Position numbers and translations under genes: made by a program
From: an uncultured Bacilli bacterium
GTDB lineage: Bacteria > Bacillota_I > Bacilli_A > RF39 > UBA660
DNA: 64,000 nt
Direction: 5' to 3'
NCBI GenBank assembly: GCA_949505625.1
Contig: CATBQD010000006.1
Coordinates: 25,816 to 89,815 of the forward strand
Shown here: piece after piece, positions 7,561 through 14,352 of the stretch
How positions within the stretch are numbered: position 1 is the stretch's first letter
How the letters are laid out: every line of letters begins with the position of its first letter
Notes under the pieces: model-generated
Told to the model about the DNA's origin: nothing
Database searches by the model: none
The model's input: the letters and a program-made list of their open reading frames with translations, nothing else

Positions 7561-8344
7561 TAAATGTAGATTTTTCTTTATCATATTCTAAATATGTTAT
7601 ACCAACACTACAAAACCGATTTTTAGATACACTAATCTCAGTTATATTCTTATTATCATAATCACGATATAATAAAATAACAACATCTGAATTACATTCT
7701 AAATTACCAGTATTTTTTAAATCTACAAGTAATGGTCTTTTATTTTCTCTATATTCAACATTTCTTGATAACTGCGATGATATAAAGATAATTGTTTTAT
7801 ATTTTGTAGTAAGATAACGTAATCTATCTAAAATATCATTAGATAAATCAGTTACAGAAGTAAAAGGTTTTTCGTTTTTCATAAGTTGTATGTAATCAAT
7901 AACTATAAATTTAATATCCCTATTTTCTTCTAATAATTGTTCTAATTCTAAAATATTAAAACAATCATCTGAAATATAAAGATTATATTTTTTAGAAATA
8001 AATTCATTCATACTTATTTCTGAATAATCTTTATTATTCCAAATTTTTACTAAATCTTGTTCTGTACATATTCCAGCAAATTTTAATGCTGCTATCTCTT
8101 TACTTGTTTCTAAACTTAAATATAAAATAGGTAAATTATATTTTTTTAACAAATTAATTACTATATTATTTAAAAATGTAGTTTTTCCCATTCCTGGTCT
8201 AGAGCCTACTGTTATTATATTTCCATCTTTTAGACCACCTATTAGAGCATCTAAATTTTTATAACCTAAATCATATGATTTTGAGAATTTATCATTAATT
8301 TTGATTTCATCTATCTTATTTATTGTTGCCACGATTACAAACAC
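7550..8344 (-). CDS. DnaB-like RecA-fold ATPase lacking N-terminal domain (copy 2)
   Basis: A 264-residue protein with the full DnaB C-terminal ATPase core: LGYKNLDALIGGLKDG, Walker A GSRPGMGKT (47-55), LYLSLETSKE, Walker B IVIDYIQLM (147-155), ISSQLSRNVEYRENKRP, SDVVILLYRD and VSKNRFCSVG near the end. The DnaB N-terminal domain is absent. It is better preserved than copy 1 at 4455-5108 and not closely similar to it, so the two are old paralogues or separate acquisitions. Its start overlaps the OB-fold gene by 10 bases. It may act as an ATPase on single-stranded DNA with the RT, the SSB and the PolC-like proteins; this is inference from context. Confidence 0.83.
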   Translation of the reverse strand: MFVIVATINKIDEIKINDKFSKSYDLGYKNLDALIGGLKDGNIITVGSRPGMGKTTFLNNIVINLLKKYNLPILYLSLETSKEIAALKFAGICTEQDLVKIWNNKDYSEISMNEFISKKYNLYISDDCFNILELEQLLEENRDIKFIVIDYIQLMKNEKPFTSVTDLSNDILDRLRYLTTKYKTIIFISSQLSRNVEYRENKRPLLVDLKNTGNLECNSDVVILLYRDYDNKNITEISVSKNRFCSVGITYLEYDKEKSTFIEY

Positions 8345-8823
8345 CCCTTACTTAAAATTTCTTGTTTTCTTTCCTTAACACTTTCTATATCAAGTGTTTC
8401 AAAGAAAAAATATTTTTCTTGTTCTTTATCGATTAAACTTTCATTAATTTTAGGTATCTGTTTCATTTTTATAACACCCATACCATCGTATTTTTTATTA
8501 GCACACTCTCCATAAAATCTCCACGAAGAACCTATTTTTATTTTTTCTAAAGTTTCTTCTAAAGAATTATTTGAAATTGCTAATCTAGCAATAATACTAC
8601 CAGTAATATCACTTAATTTTAAAGTTATAAAAGTTACATCTCTTTCACTTACTATAATATCGATACCGAATATATAAGCCTCAATTAAAGTGTTATCAGT
8701 TTCAAAATCAAATCTTCTTGGTAAATCTTTAATCTTAGTTATAGGATATTCACATTTTTTATCAGCAAGAGTTGAAATAATTTTAGTAAATTTATTACTA
8801 GAAATATCCGTTTTATTATGCAT
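8335..8823 (-). CDS. Stand-alone OB-fold protein resembling the PolC OB domain
   Basis: A 162-residue protein. TLIEAYIFGIDIIVSERD, then FITLKLSDITGSIIARLA and IGSSWRFYGECANKKYDG, follow the order and spacing of the PolC N-terminal OB domain (roughly VQGYVFDAEVKELKSGRT, LTFKITDYTNSI, LKKGMWVKARGS). That domain binds single-stranded nucleic acid in PolC. Here it is encoded alone, in the same operon as a protein resembling PolC palm and fingers. ATG 8823 is chosen because AAAGGAG lies 10 bases upstream; an ATG at 8844 overlaps that site. The PolC resemblance is from memory. Confidence 0.65.
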   Translation of the reverse strand: MHNKTDISSNKFTKIISTLADKKCEYPITKIKDLPRRFDFETDNTLIEAYIFGIDIIVSERDVTFITLKLSDITGSIIARLAISNNSLEETLEKIKIGSSWRFYGECANKKYDGMGVIKMKQIPKINESLIDKEQEKYFFFETLDIESVKERKQEILSKGCL

Positions 8824-8858
8824 TACATAGTTTCTCCTTTCCATAATATTATTATAAA

Positions 8859-8906
8859 GAAAAATAGATAAGAAAACTAGCTAATAACTAATAAATTATC
8901 TATTTC
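8859..8906 (-). repeat. Hairpin repeat copy 1 (3' of the two-TM gene)
   Basis: The 23-base sequence at 8859-8881 (GAAAAATAGATAAG followed by AAAACTAGC) recurs exactly at 10076-10098. Its AAATAGATAA arm pairs with TTATCTATTT at 8896-8905. The hairpin overlaps the stop of the 376-residue gene and lies before the OB gene, so on the minus strand it is a long 3' stem-loop followed by a short T tract. It probably acts as a terminator or an RNA-stabilising element. Confidence 0.55.
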
Positions 8907-10036
8907 TAGTTTTGTAATTCATCAAAATAAGCTATATAATCTTCAACACTACCATCTTTTATCTTATTATTAACATTTATTTTTGGATATTCTAAATTTA
9001 AATTTAATACAGTTTCTTTTATTCCAACATCAATTAATAATTTCTCAACTTTACTATTGTAATGATTTTTTCTAAATTCTATAAAATCATTCCATTTATC
9101 GGTCGTATTATTATAATATTCAGTAAAATTAGCATTAAAATTATTTAAGTCTTTTTCCATTTCTTCTATATGATTTTTTAAAACTTCTTTTGGTTTGATT
9201 TTATTTAGTTTTAAAGTTTCTAAGTATATTAAATCATCTAACTTCGACTCGATATATTTTCTACTTTCGTTTCGTATACCACTTTTAAAAAGATTTTTAC
9301 ATTTACATACATAATAAACCCAAAATATTGTTGTAGGAATATTTAGAATAATTACTGTAACAAGCAAACCATCATCACTGCTACTTGAATTAGCACTAGC
9401 AAATATAACTAAATATATTACCGCCAAAATAATAGAGCTTATAATAAGACCTGTTATACATTTACTACTATTTTTTTCATTAATAACATCATCGTAAATA
9501 TTCATTTCTTTTAATTCTTTCTCATATTCATCTGGATTTTGAATTTTTTCCTCAAATTCTGTTCTTATTTTAATCTTTTGTTCCTCAGATAGTTGCTTTT
9601 TTAACTTTCTAATTCGCGAAAACACTTCATAATAACGACTAATAATCAATTCATCATCTTTAGATAAATAAATTTTTGCATCTTGTATTTGTTCATCAAG
9701 ATTATAATATTTTAAATCAATATCTTCTTTAAGTTTCTGTAACTCTTTAGGTGGTGTAAATAAGTAATCTCTAAAACTATCAATAGCCTCTTTAGTAATC
9801 CCAACATCATCACATAACTTTAAAATTCGCATTTCTTCTTCGTGTTCCATTTGCTTATATTGAGCTATCATTTCATTTAATCTATTTTTTTCGTTAATTT
9901 GATTTTGTTGTGCTATTAACCGATTTTGTTCTTCTAATAAACTTTTTTGCTCTTGATGTTGGTCATACCTTGCGTCTGCCTCACTTCGTTGCCCCCAAGT
10001 ATCATATACTTTCCCATCTTTCCCTATATATCCCAT
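8906..10036 (-). CDS. Coiled-coil protein with two transmembrane helices
   Basis: A 376-residue protein. The N-terminus MGYIGKDGKVYDTWGQ is followed by a Gln/Glu-rich coiled coil (about 25-70), a second charged helical part, two adjacent membrane helices at about 193-213 (LIISSIILAVIYLVIFASA) and 222-244 (LLVTVIILNIPTTIFWVYYVC), then a further coiled-coil domain. Both long ends would lie on the same, probably cytoplasmic, side. No named family is recognised. Two-TM proteins are known effectors of some retrons (type IV, e.g. Ec48), but those are smaller and adjacent to the RT, so a link here is speculative. It has its own 3' hairpin, shared with the next gene upstream. Confidence 0.6.
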   Translation of the reverse strand: MGYIGKDGKVYDTWGQRSEADARYDQHQEQKSLLEEQNRLIAQQNQINEKNRLNEMIAQYKQMEHEEEMRILKLCDDVGITKEAIDSFRDYLFTPPKELQKLKEDIDLKYYNLDEQIQDAKIYLSKDDELIISRYYEVFSRIRKLKKQLSEEQKIKIRTEFEEKIQNPDEYEKELKEMNIYDDVINEKNSSKCITGLIISSIILAVIYLVIFASANSSSSDDGLLVTVIILNIPTTIFWVYYVCKCKNLFKSGIRNESRKYIESKLDDLIYLETLKLNKIKPKEVLKNHIEEMEKDLNNFNANFTEYYNNTTDKWNDFIEFRKNHYNSKVEKLLIDVGIKETVLNLNLEYPKINVNNKIKDGSVEDYIAYFDELQN

Positions 10037-10075
10037 ATTTATATCTCACTCCTTTAAATTATTAATAATTATAAT

Positions 10076-10123
10076 GAAAAATAGATAAGAAAACTAGCCA
10101 AAAACCAGTTACTTATCTATTTC
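10076..10123 (-). repeat. Hairpin repeat copy 2 (3' of the nuclease-like gene)
   Basis: This is the second copy of the 23-base sequence, at 10076-10098. AAATAGATAAG pairs with CTTATCTATTT (10112-10122), and an inner AACTAG/CCAGTT stem is also possible. It overlaps the end of the PD-(D/E)XK-like gene and precedes the two-TM gene on the minus strand. A short T tract follows. The pair of repeats puts the same 3' structure on two neighbouring genes. Confidence 0.55.
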
Positions 10124-10735
10124 ATTTACTAGATACATAAAAGTACCTGCTTTTTCATCATTTATTTTACTAAATTCTTTCCAATTCATAGTATAAGATC
10201 CTTTTAATGTTATAGGTTCTTCATAACCTTTTTTAGGTGTTTCTCTATTCCAATTTAAAGTACCAGTTTTTACTACGTTTTCGTGAATAGAAAACTCTTT
10301 ATACTCTGCATTTTCTCTCGGTACATTCAAATAAGATAAATCGTTTGTTAAGAATATTGTATAACCTTTTTTAAATAATGGTTCATTATCTCTAAATTTT
10401 TCAATTCTTTCAACATCTTTTAAAGCAGAATAACAATTTTCATTTTGAGCATTATCAGTAGATAAATTATATTCAATATTATCTACTATTCCTTTAAAAG
10501 CAAGTTTCTTATACTTTAATTCAATAGGATAGTACTCATTATCTCTAATTAGTACAATATCAATACTCTTTCTAACATCAAAAGGAGAACGATATTCAGT
10601 TTCTATTCTTGTATTTTCATACATATCTCGAATAACATCACGTAACTTTTGCTTTAAATCATCTTCATTACGAAAAATCTTATTTCTTTTCCTTAGTTCA
10701 TCTAAAACTAAATTAATATCAAAATCTGTATTCAC
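10109..10735 (-). CDS. Putative PD-(D/E)XK nuclease-fold protein
   Basis: A 208-residue protein with a segment that resembles the PD-(D/E)XK nuclease core: KSIDIVLIRD, then YYPIELKYKK, giving the Asp and the E-x-K spaced as in restriction-type nucleases and preceded by a helical region. The middle has aromatic and charged strands (GYTIFLTNDLSYL). No specific family is recognised, and similar folds occur in inactive DNA-binding proteins. GTG at 10735 is chosen because GGAGG lies 9 bases upstream. A candidate promoter sits at 10801-10830. It opens the long minus-strand run that leads through the two-TM gene to the RT cluster. Confidence 0.5.
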   Translation of the reverse strand: MNTDFDINLVLDELRKRNKIFRNEDDLKQKLRDVIRDMYENTRIETEYRSPFDVRKSIDIVLIRDNEYYPIELKYKKLAFKGIVDNIEYNLSTDNAQNENCYSALKDVERIEKFRDNEPLFKKGYTIFLTNDLSYLNVPRENAEYKEFSIHENVVKTGTLNWNRETPKKGYEEPITLKGSYTMNWKEFSKINDEKAGTFMYLVNEIDK

Positions 10736-10772
10736 AATCAATCACCTCCATATCTACAAGCACAACCTTACG

Positions 10773-10795
10773 GCACGTCAATAACGTGCTTTTTC
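10773..10795 (+). terminator. Plus-strand intrinsic terminator hairpin
   Basis: GCACGT at 10773-10778 pairs with ACGTGC at 10784-10789, and TTTTTC follows on the plus strand. No plus-strand gene lies to its left, so it would block antisense transcription entering from the minus-strand genes. On the minus strand the same hairpin lies in the 5' leader of the nuclease-like gene. Confidence 0.55.
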
Positions 10796-10800
10796 AACTA

Positions 10801-10830
10801 ATTTTACCACTTAAATGATATAATTGTCAA
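10801..10830 (-). promoter_or_regulatory. Candidate promoter for the minus-strand operon
   Basis: On the minus strand a perfect -35 TTGACA (10830-10825) is followed after 18 bases by TAAAAT (10806-10801). It points at the nuclease-like gene, whose GTG is about 65 bases downstream, with the 10773-10795 hairpin in the leader. The divergent HTH gene starts at 10877, so its product may act here. Confidence 0.55.
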
Positions 10831-10876
10831 CGAGTTTAAAGTCGATAATTTACGATATTTACAAAGGAGTGTAGAT

Positions 10877-11089
10877 ATGAAATTAAATTTCAATGATTAT
10901 GAACCTAAAGATGTTATACGTATTATTCGTGAATGGACTGGACTTACTCAAGAAGAATTCGCAAAAACAATTAATAAGAAAAAAAGAACTATACAAGATT
11001 ATGAAGCTGGTAAGTGTAGATACTATACAGAAACATTAAAATTAATCTGTAAAGTTCATAACATAGAAATAACTATTAACAAGAAGTAG
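10877..11089 (+). CDS. XRE-family helix-turn-helix regulator
   Basis: A 70-residue protein that is almost entirely a helix-turn-helix domain: IIREWTGLTQEEFAKTINKKKRTIQDYEAGK is the XRE/Cro type pattern, with the turn around GLTQEEFA and recognition helix at KKRTIQDYEAG. It has an AAAGGAG site 8 bases before the ATG. It is divergent from the long minus-strand operon and lies next to its promoter, the usual position of an element repressor. No dimerisation or metabolite domain is attached. Function as the local repressor is inference. Confidence 0.75.
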   Translation: MKLNFNDYEPKDVIRIIREWTGLTQEEFAKTINKKKRTIQDYEAGKCRYYTETLKLICKVHNIEITINKK

Positions 11090-11102
11090 TGAGGTGATAC
11101 AA

Positions 11103-11396
11103 ATGAGTGAAGAAGAGATAATAAAAAAAATTCAAAATCTTTTAGATGAAAAAGTCTTTTCGATAATATTAAAATGTGATGATGAAAAAATAAGAACTTC
11201 TACTAACAAAGTAAGAAATAAACTTTTTGAAAAGACAATGGTAAAAGATTTTATCGGTCATTTTGATATATTAACCAAATACCAAAGTATAGCAGGTTTA
11301 AATTTCTATGCTAAACTAAAAACACACGGATTACCAGCACTTGAAGACGTTGCAGATGAAGTTCACGATATAGTTGATAACTGGTTAAATAAATAA
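11103..11396 (+). CDS. Hypothetical protein downstream of the HTH gene
   Basis: A 97-residue soluble protein, probably helical, starting MSEEEIIKKIQNLLDEK. It carries a Lys-rich middle (EKIRTSTNKVRNKLFEKT) and an acidic end (EDVADEVHDIVDNW). No family is recognised. It begins 13 bases after the HTH gene, and ATG 11103 has GAGGTGA upstream, so the two form a small plus-strand operon. A regulator partner or an antitoxin-type function is possible but unsupported. Confidence 0.5.
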   Translation: MSEEEIIKKIQNLLDEKVFSIILKCDDEKIRTSTNKVRNKLFEKTMVKDFIGHFDILTKYQSIAGLNFYAKLKTHGLPALEDVADEVHDIVDNWLNK

Positions 11397-11399
11397 TTT

Positions 11400-11432
11400 A
11401 AGATATTTACGAAAAAGTAATTATCTTTTTTA
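11400..11432 (+). terminator. Intrinsic terminator of the HTH operon
   Basis: AAGATA (11400-11405) and TTAC (11407-11410) pair with GTAA (11417-11420) and TATCTT (11422-11427), with one T-T mismatch and a six-base loop. TTTTT follows. It lies directly after the stop of the 11103-11396 gene. Confidence 0.6.
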
Positions 11433-11470
11433 TTTGTATCAACTAAATTCGCTCAAAAACATAGAAATAA

Positions 11471-11522
11471 AGAGAGTTTCTAGTTAATCAACATAATTAC
11501 ATTAATTTACTAAAAACTCTCT
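11471..11522 (-). terminator. Long hairpin after the 11600-11908 gene
   Basis: AGAGAGTTT at 11471-11479 pairs with AAACTCTCT at 11514-11522, a 9-bp stem that extends imperfectly inward through CTAGT and ACTAA. On the minus strand it is followed by TTTATTTC. It would end the transcript of the 102-residue gene, though the spacing (about 80 bases) is long. Confidence 0.45.
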
Positions 11523-11599
11523 AAAATACTTAAATATGTACTGAATAAGAGAAGATTATAACTTATTAAAAATAAAAAAGTTAAAAATCTCTAACCTTT

Positions 11600-11908
11600 T
11601 TACTTATTTACCCATTTACTATTAAACTTTTTATCAAAATTTCTTTTTACATCTTCTAAACGTAGTATCTTTCTATTTTTTAAATACTTAGATACCCATT
11701 TTAATTTTGAAGTATTACATTTAACTATATTATTAAAAAAATTAATAACACCTTTAGGAGTATGTATCTTATATAACTCATTGATAGTACCCTCTATTAT
11801 AGTAGTTGCCTTTGTATCTCCTTTACTAGTAGCAGAGTAGTGAGCTTTCATAAGTACATTATCAATTAAATAATTCCTCATTTCATTACATTTATTTTCA
11901 TTTTTCAA
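11600..11908 (-). CDS. Hypothetical protein
   Basis: A 102-residue basic soluble protein with NEMRNYLIDNVLMKAHYSA near the start and KLKWVSKYLKNRK near the end. The charge suggests nucleic-acid binding, but no family is recognised. It lies downstream of the putative replication initiator on the same strand, with 255 bases between. No clear Shine-Dalgarno is visible ahead of the ATG. Confidence 0.45.
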   Translation of the reverse strand: MKNENKCNEMRNYLIDNVLMKAHYSATSKGDTKATTIIEGTINELYKIHTPKGVINFFNNIVKCNTSKLKWVSKYLKNRKILRLEDVKRNFDKKFNSKWVNK

Positions 11909-11989
11909 ATTTAACCATCTTCTTTCTATTATTTTAATACGTTTAAAACCAACATTTCCTATAAAAATTCTTGATGAAGTTGATTTTTT

Positions 11990-12014
11990 ATCTATAATTT
12001 TAAAAATTATAGAT
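11990..12014. repeat. Perfect 12-1-12 palindrome
   Basis: ATCTATAATTTT (11990-12001) and AAAATTATAGAT (12003-12014) are perfect inverted repeats around a single A at 12002. No T tract follows on either strand, so it is not a simple terminator. It lies in the 255-base gene-free stretch downstream of the HUH replication gene. It could be a replication-origin hairpin or a protein-binding site; nothing else stands out in that stretch. Confidence 0.55.
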
Positions 12015-12163
12015 GAATTTGTGATGTGATATTTATTATTTTTTTATAGAGTAGTAATAGTGTTAATTATATAGTAGTTTATTAGAATTAAATTTTAGAT
12101 GATTAACCCTTATAAAATCTAACTATAATCTACTTTTAGAATAACAAGATTTTCTAATCTTAA

Positions 12164-13144
12164 TTACCCTAAGTACCGATTATTCCGTTTCTCTATATTT
12201 CTCTTGATTATTTCATCTCTACGCTTTTTCTTTTCTTCCTCAAATTTTTTAGTGTAATTCTCATGAAAAGGTTTATAATAATCAAGCATTTCATTATATC
12301 GCTTTTCTTCTTTCGATTTTTCAGCACGAGAAAAAGAACCGTAGTGAAATAAAGTATTAAGCCTTAAACGCTCTTCAAAAAGTTTTTTAAAACTCATATA
12401 AGTATCTTTTCCCTCTAAACGATTAGAGAAGTTAGCATACTCTATAAAATCAATACCTGTTTTACATTTCCTATCAAACTCTTGTTGTTCCTTTTTAGAT
12501 GGGATAGAGTAATCAACATCAATAAAGAATAAATTTTCGGATTGTTGAAACATATATTCTGCATATCCAGTATCACAATCTTTGCCATAAACTTTCTTTT
12601 CTTCTTTATTTTTTTCTTGTTTCTCTTGATTTTCATCTGCAACTCCAAACATTTTCTTTCTCTCATTTTCTTGTTGCTTCTTTTTTATAATTTCATCTAA
12701 TTCTTCTGGAGTAATAGTACTTGGATAAAACTTAGGTATGTTTTTCCAATTTTTATTAATGTATTTTTTAATCTTTAATCTAACAGTTTCTCCAGGATAA
12801 GATAATATTAGAACGTGTAAATGCCATCCAACATAAACATTTCCTAATTCTCCACTTTCTCCTAAATTCCCATAATTTAATTCTTTAATTTTTTCATCAT
12901 CTGTTATAACTTCACGAATAATCTTAGGTTTTCCCACGTTTCCCGTTCTCTCGTAATAATAATCAACAACTGCTTTTCCTATTATATTACTAGCACTAAT
13001 AACACCACTACACTTATATTTTCCCTTTTTACATATAAAATCGATAGCTTTTACTAATCTCTTAGCATACTTACAAGCTTCTTCTTGATCGTAAAACTTA
13101 TGGTTAATATCGATTTTACTCATCTTTGCTACTCTTTTTGACAT
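12164..13144 (-). CDS. Putative HUH-type replication initiator
   Basis: A 326-residue basic protein. It has VGWHLHVLILSYPG, with the HxH pattern (His-hydrophobic-His) of HUH endonucleases that nick DNA in rolling-circle replication or transfer. An upstream segment, SGVISASNIIGKAVVDYYYERTG, holds several Tyr that might act as the nucleophile, but I cannot assign it. The C-terminal half is Lys/Glu-rich and coiled (ERKKMFGVADENQEKQEK, FEEEKKKRRDEIIKRNIEK). A Rep for an integrative or plasmid-like element is the best reading; a mobilisation relaxase is the alternative. The upstream 180 bases contain AT-rich inverted repeats (CTCAA/TTGAG near 13230, A/T blocks near 13255-13285). Confidence 0.5.
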   Translation of the reverse strand: MSKRVAKMSKIDINHKFYDQEEACKYAKRLVKAIDFICKKGKYKCSGVISASNIIGKAVVDYYYERTGNVGKPKIIREVITDDEKIKELNYGNLGESGELGNVYVGWHLHVLILSYPGETVRLKIKKYINKNWKNIPKFYPSTITPEELDEIIKKKQQENERKKMFGVADENQEKQEKNKEEKKVYGKDCDTGYAEYMFQQSENLFFIDVDYSIPSKKEQQEFDRKCKTGIDFIEYANFSNRLEGKDTYMSFKKLFEERLRLNTLFHYGSFSRAEKSKEEKRYNEMLDYYKPFHENYTKKFEEEKKKRRDEIIKRNIEKRNNRYLG

Positions 13145-13330
13145 TTAAACCACTCCTTACTATGTATAAGCAAATACATTAGATTTTCCGAGTAAAAAAA
13201 AATCTCTACTATATAAGTACGGATTTCTCAACCGTTTTGAGTGATTTTTGCTAAATTTTTTAAAAATTTTTTAAATTTCTTATCTAAAGCATTAAAAAAA
13301 AGATGCTATTCACACCTTTAATTACACTTG

Positions 13331-13873
13331 CTATTCATTAGTTTCATAATAATATGAAGTTTCTATTCCTTTAAAAAAGCTCTCCAAACTCATATCCTCT
13401 GTTAAATTATTTTCAATTAAAGTTTTAATTTCTAATGTATTAATAGGACTTCTCTCCATAGCTTGTAGATACAATTTCTTATCTATATTTTCCCAATTCA
13501 CAATTCTATTTAAATTCTTCTTTAATATTAAATCTAACCATATTCTAGTACTCCTGCCATTACCCTCTAAAAATGGATGAGCGATATTCATTTCAACATA
13601 CTTATCAATTATTTCATCTAAAGTATTCTCACTCATAGTTTCAATTTTATTTAGCATTTCTTTTAAATATAAGGAGTTTCCAAATCTAAAATTTCCTTTA
13701 GAAATGTTTTCTTTTCTAATAATACCTGCAAAATCATATAACCCATCAAATAAATATTTATGAATTTGTTGTAACCCTTTTGTAGTACCAATTTCAACAC
13801 TATCAATAGTACCACTTGAAAATAATTCTTTTGCATTCCCTAAGCTCTTCTTATCTATATCATTCATACACAT
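13331..13873 (-). CDS. Fic family protein, probably self-inhibited (class III type)
   Basis: A 180-residue Fic-domain protein with the catalytic motif HPFLEGNGR (99-107), the flap region around [12 protein letters not shown], and helices [18 protein letters not shown] and [16 protein letters not shown]. Fic enzymes usually transfer AMP from ATP to a Tyr, Ser or Thr on a target protein. The C-terminus contains SYYYETNE; the SxxxE (173-177) sits where class III single-domain Fic proteins carry their own inhibitory helix, although the consensus next residue (Gly or Asn) is Thr. No separate antitoxin gene is obvious, which agrees with self-inhibition. It is near the right end of the element. Confidence 0.85.
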   Translation of the reverse strand: MCMNDIDKKSLGNAKELFSSGTIDSVEIGTTKGLQQIHKYLFDGLYDFAGIIRKENISKGNFRFGNSLYLKEMLNKIETMSENTLDEIIDKYVEMNIAHPFLEGNGRSTRIWLDLILKKNLNRIVNWENIDKKLYLQAMERSPINTLEIKTLIENNLTEDMSLESFFKGIETSYYYETNE

Positions 13874-13957
13874 TAACTCCTATTAAAATTGCTTTTATAT
13901 GCTTATATTTTACCATAAAATAGCTATGCTTACAATAAAAGCAAAAGGATTAATAAA

Positions 13958-14251
13958 CTATGCTAGTTCTTTCTTAATACTTTTAAGTAGAGTATCAAAC
14001 TGCTTTATCGTGATAGGCATTGTTCTATTATATAAAAATAAATTTTTCCTATCAAAATATATTAGTATTAGTTTCTTACCCTTTATAGTAACATCTACTT
14101 TATGAGGTTCTATAAAACTAATATTAGTACCACCTATATAAAGAATTCTACCTTGCCTAAACTCACACTTAGCATTATTAAAACTACACGTAGTTCTTAT
14201 CCTTTTTTCTAATTCTTCTGATTTTATAAATTTTTCACTAAAAATCTCCAT
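13958..14251 (-). CDS. Hypothetical protein next to Fic
   Basis: A 97-residue protein, MEIFSEKFIKSEELEKR at the start, then a beta-rich middle (GRILYIGGTNISFIEP, KLILIYFDRKNLFLYN) and a helical end (KQFDTLLKSIKKELA). The pattern alternating strands suggests a small alpha/beta fold, with no family recognised. It is the first gene after tRNA-Trp on the minus strand and precedes the Fic gene by 84 bases. It may be the element's terminal gene. No Fic-inhibiting SxxxEG motif is visible in it. Confidence 0.5.
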   Translation of the reverse strand: MEIFSEKFIKSEELEKRIRTTCSFNNAKCEFRQGRILYIGGTNISFIEPHKVDVTIKGKKLILIYFDRKNLFLYNRTMPITIKQFDTLLKSIKKELA

Positions 14252-14269
14252 TTTTTACACCTTTTTTAG

Positions 14270-14315
14270 TAAAAACAAAAACCGTGGATTTTCCTTTTAT
14301 TTCCACGGCTTTTTA
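14270..14315 (-). terminator. Bidirectional terminator after tRNA-Trp
   Basis: CCGTGGA (14282-14288) pairs with TCCACGG (14302-14308) with a 13-base loop. A T tract follows on the plus strand (14310-14315), and the run AAAAACAAAAA at 14271-14281 gives a T tract on the minus strand. It ends the tRNA-Trp transcript 45 bases past its CCA and separates chromosome from element. Confidence 0.75.
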
Positions 14316-14352
14316 CATATTTTAACTCCACTTTTTGGAGTGTATTTGCATT

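Noticed and set aside
8859..10123. Repeat pair taken as part of a CRISPR array
   Set aside because: Only two copies more than 1 kb apart with genes between. No regular spacing and no cas genes.
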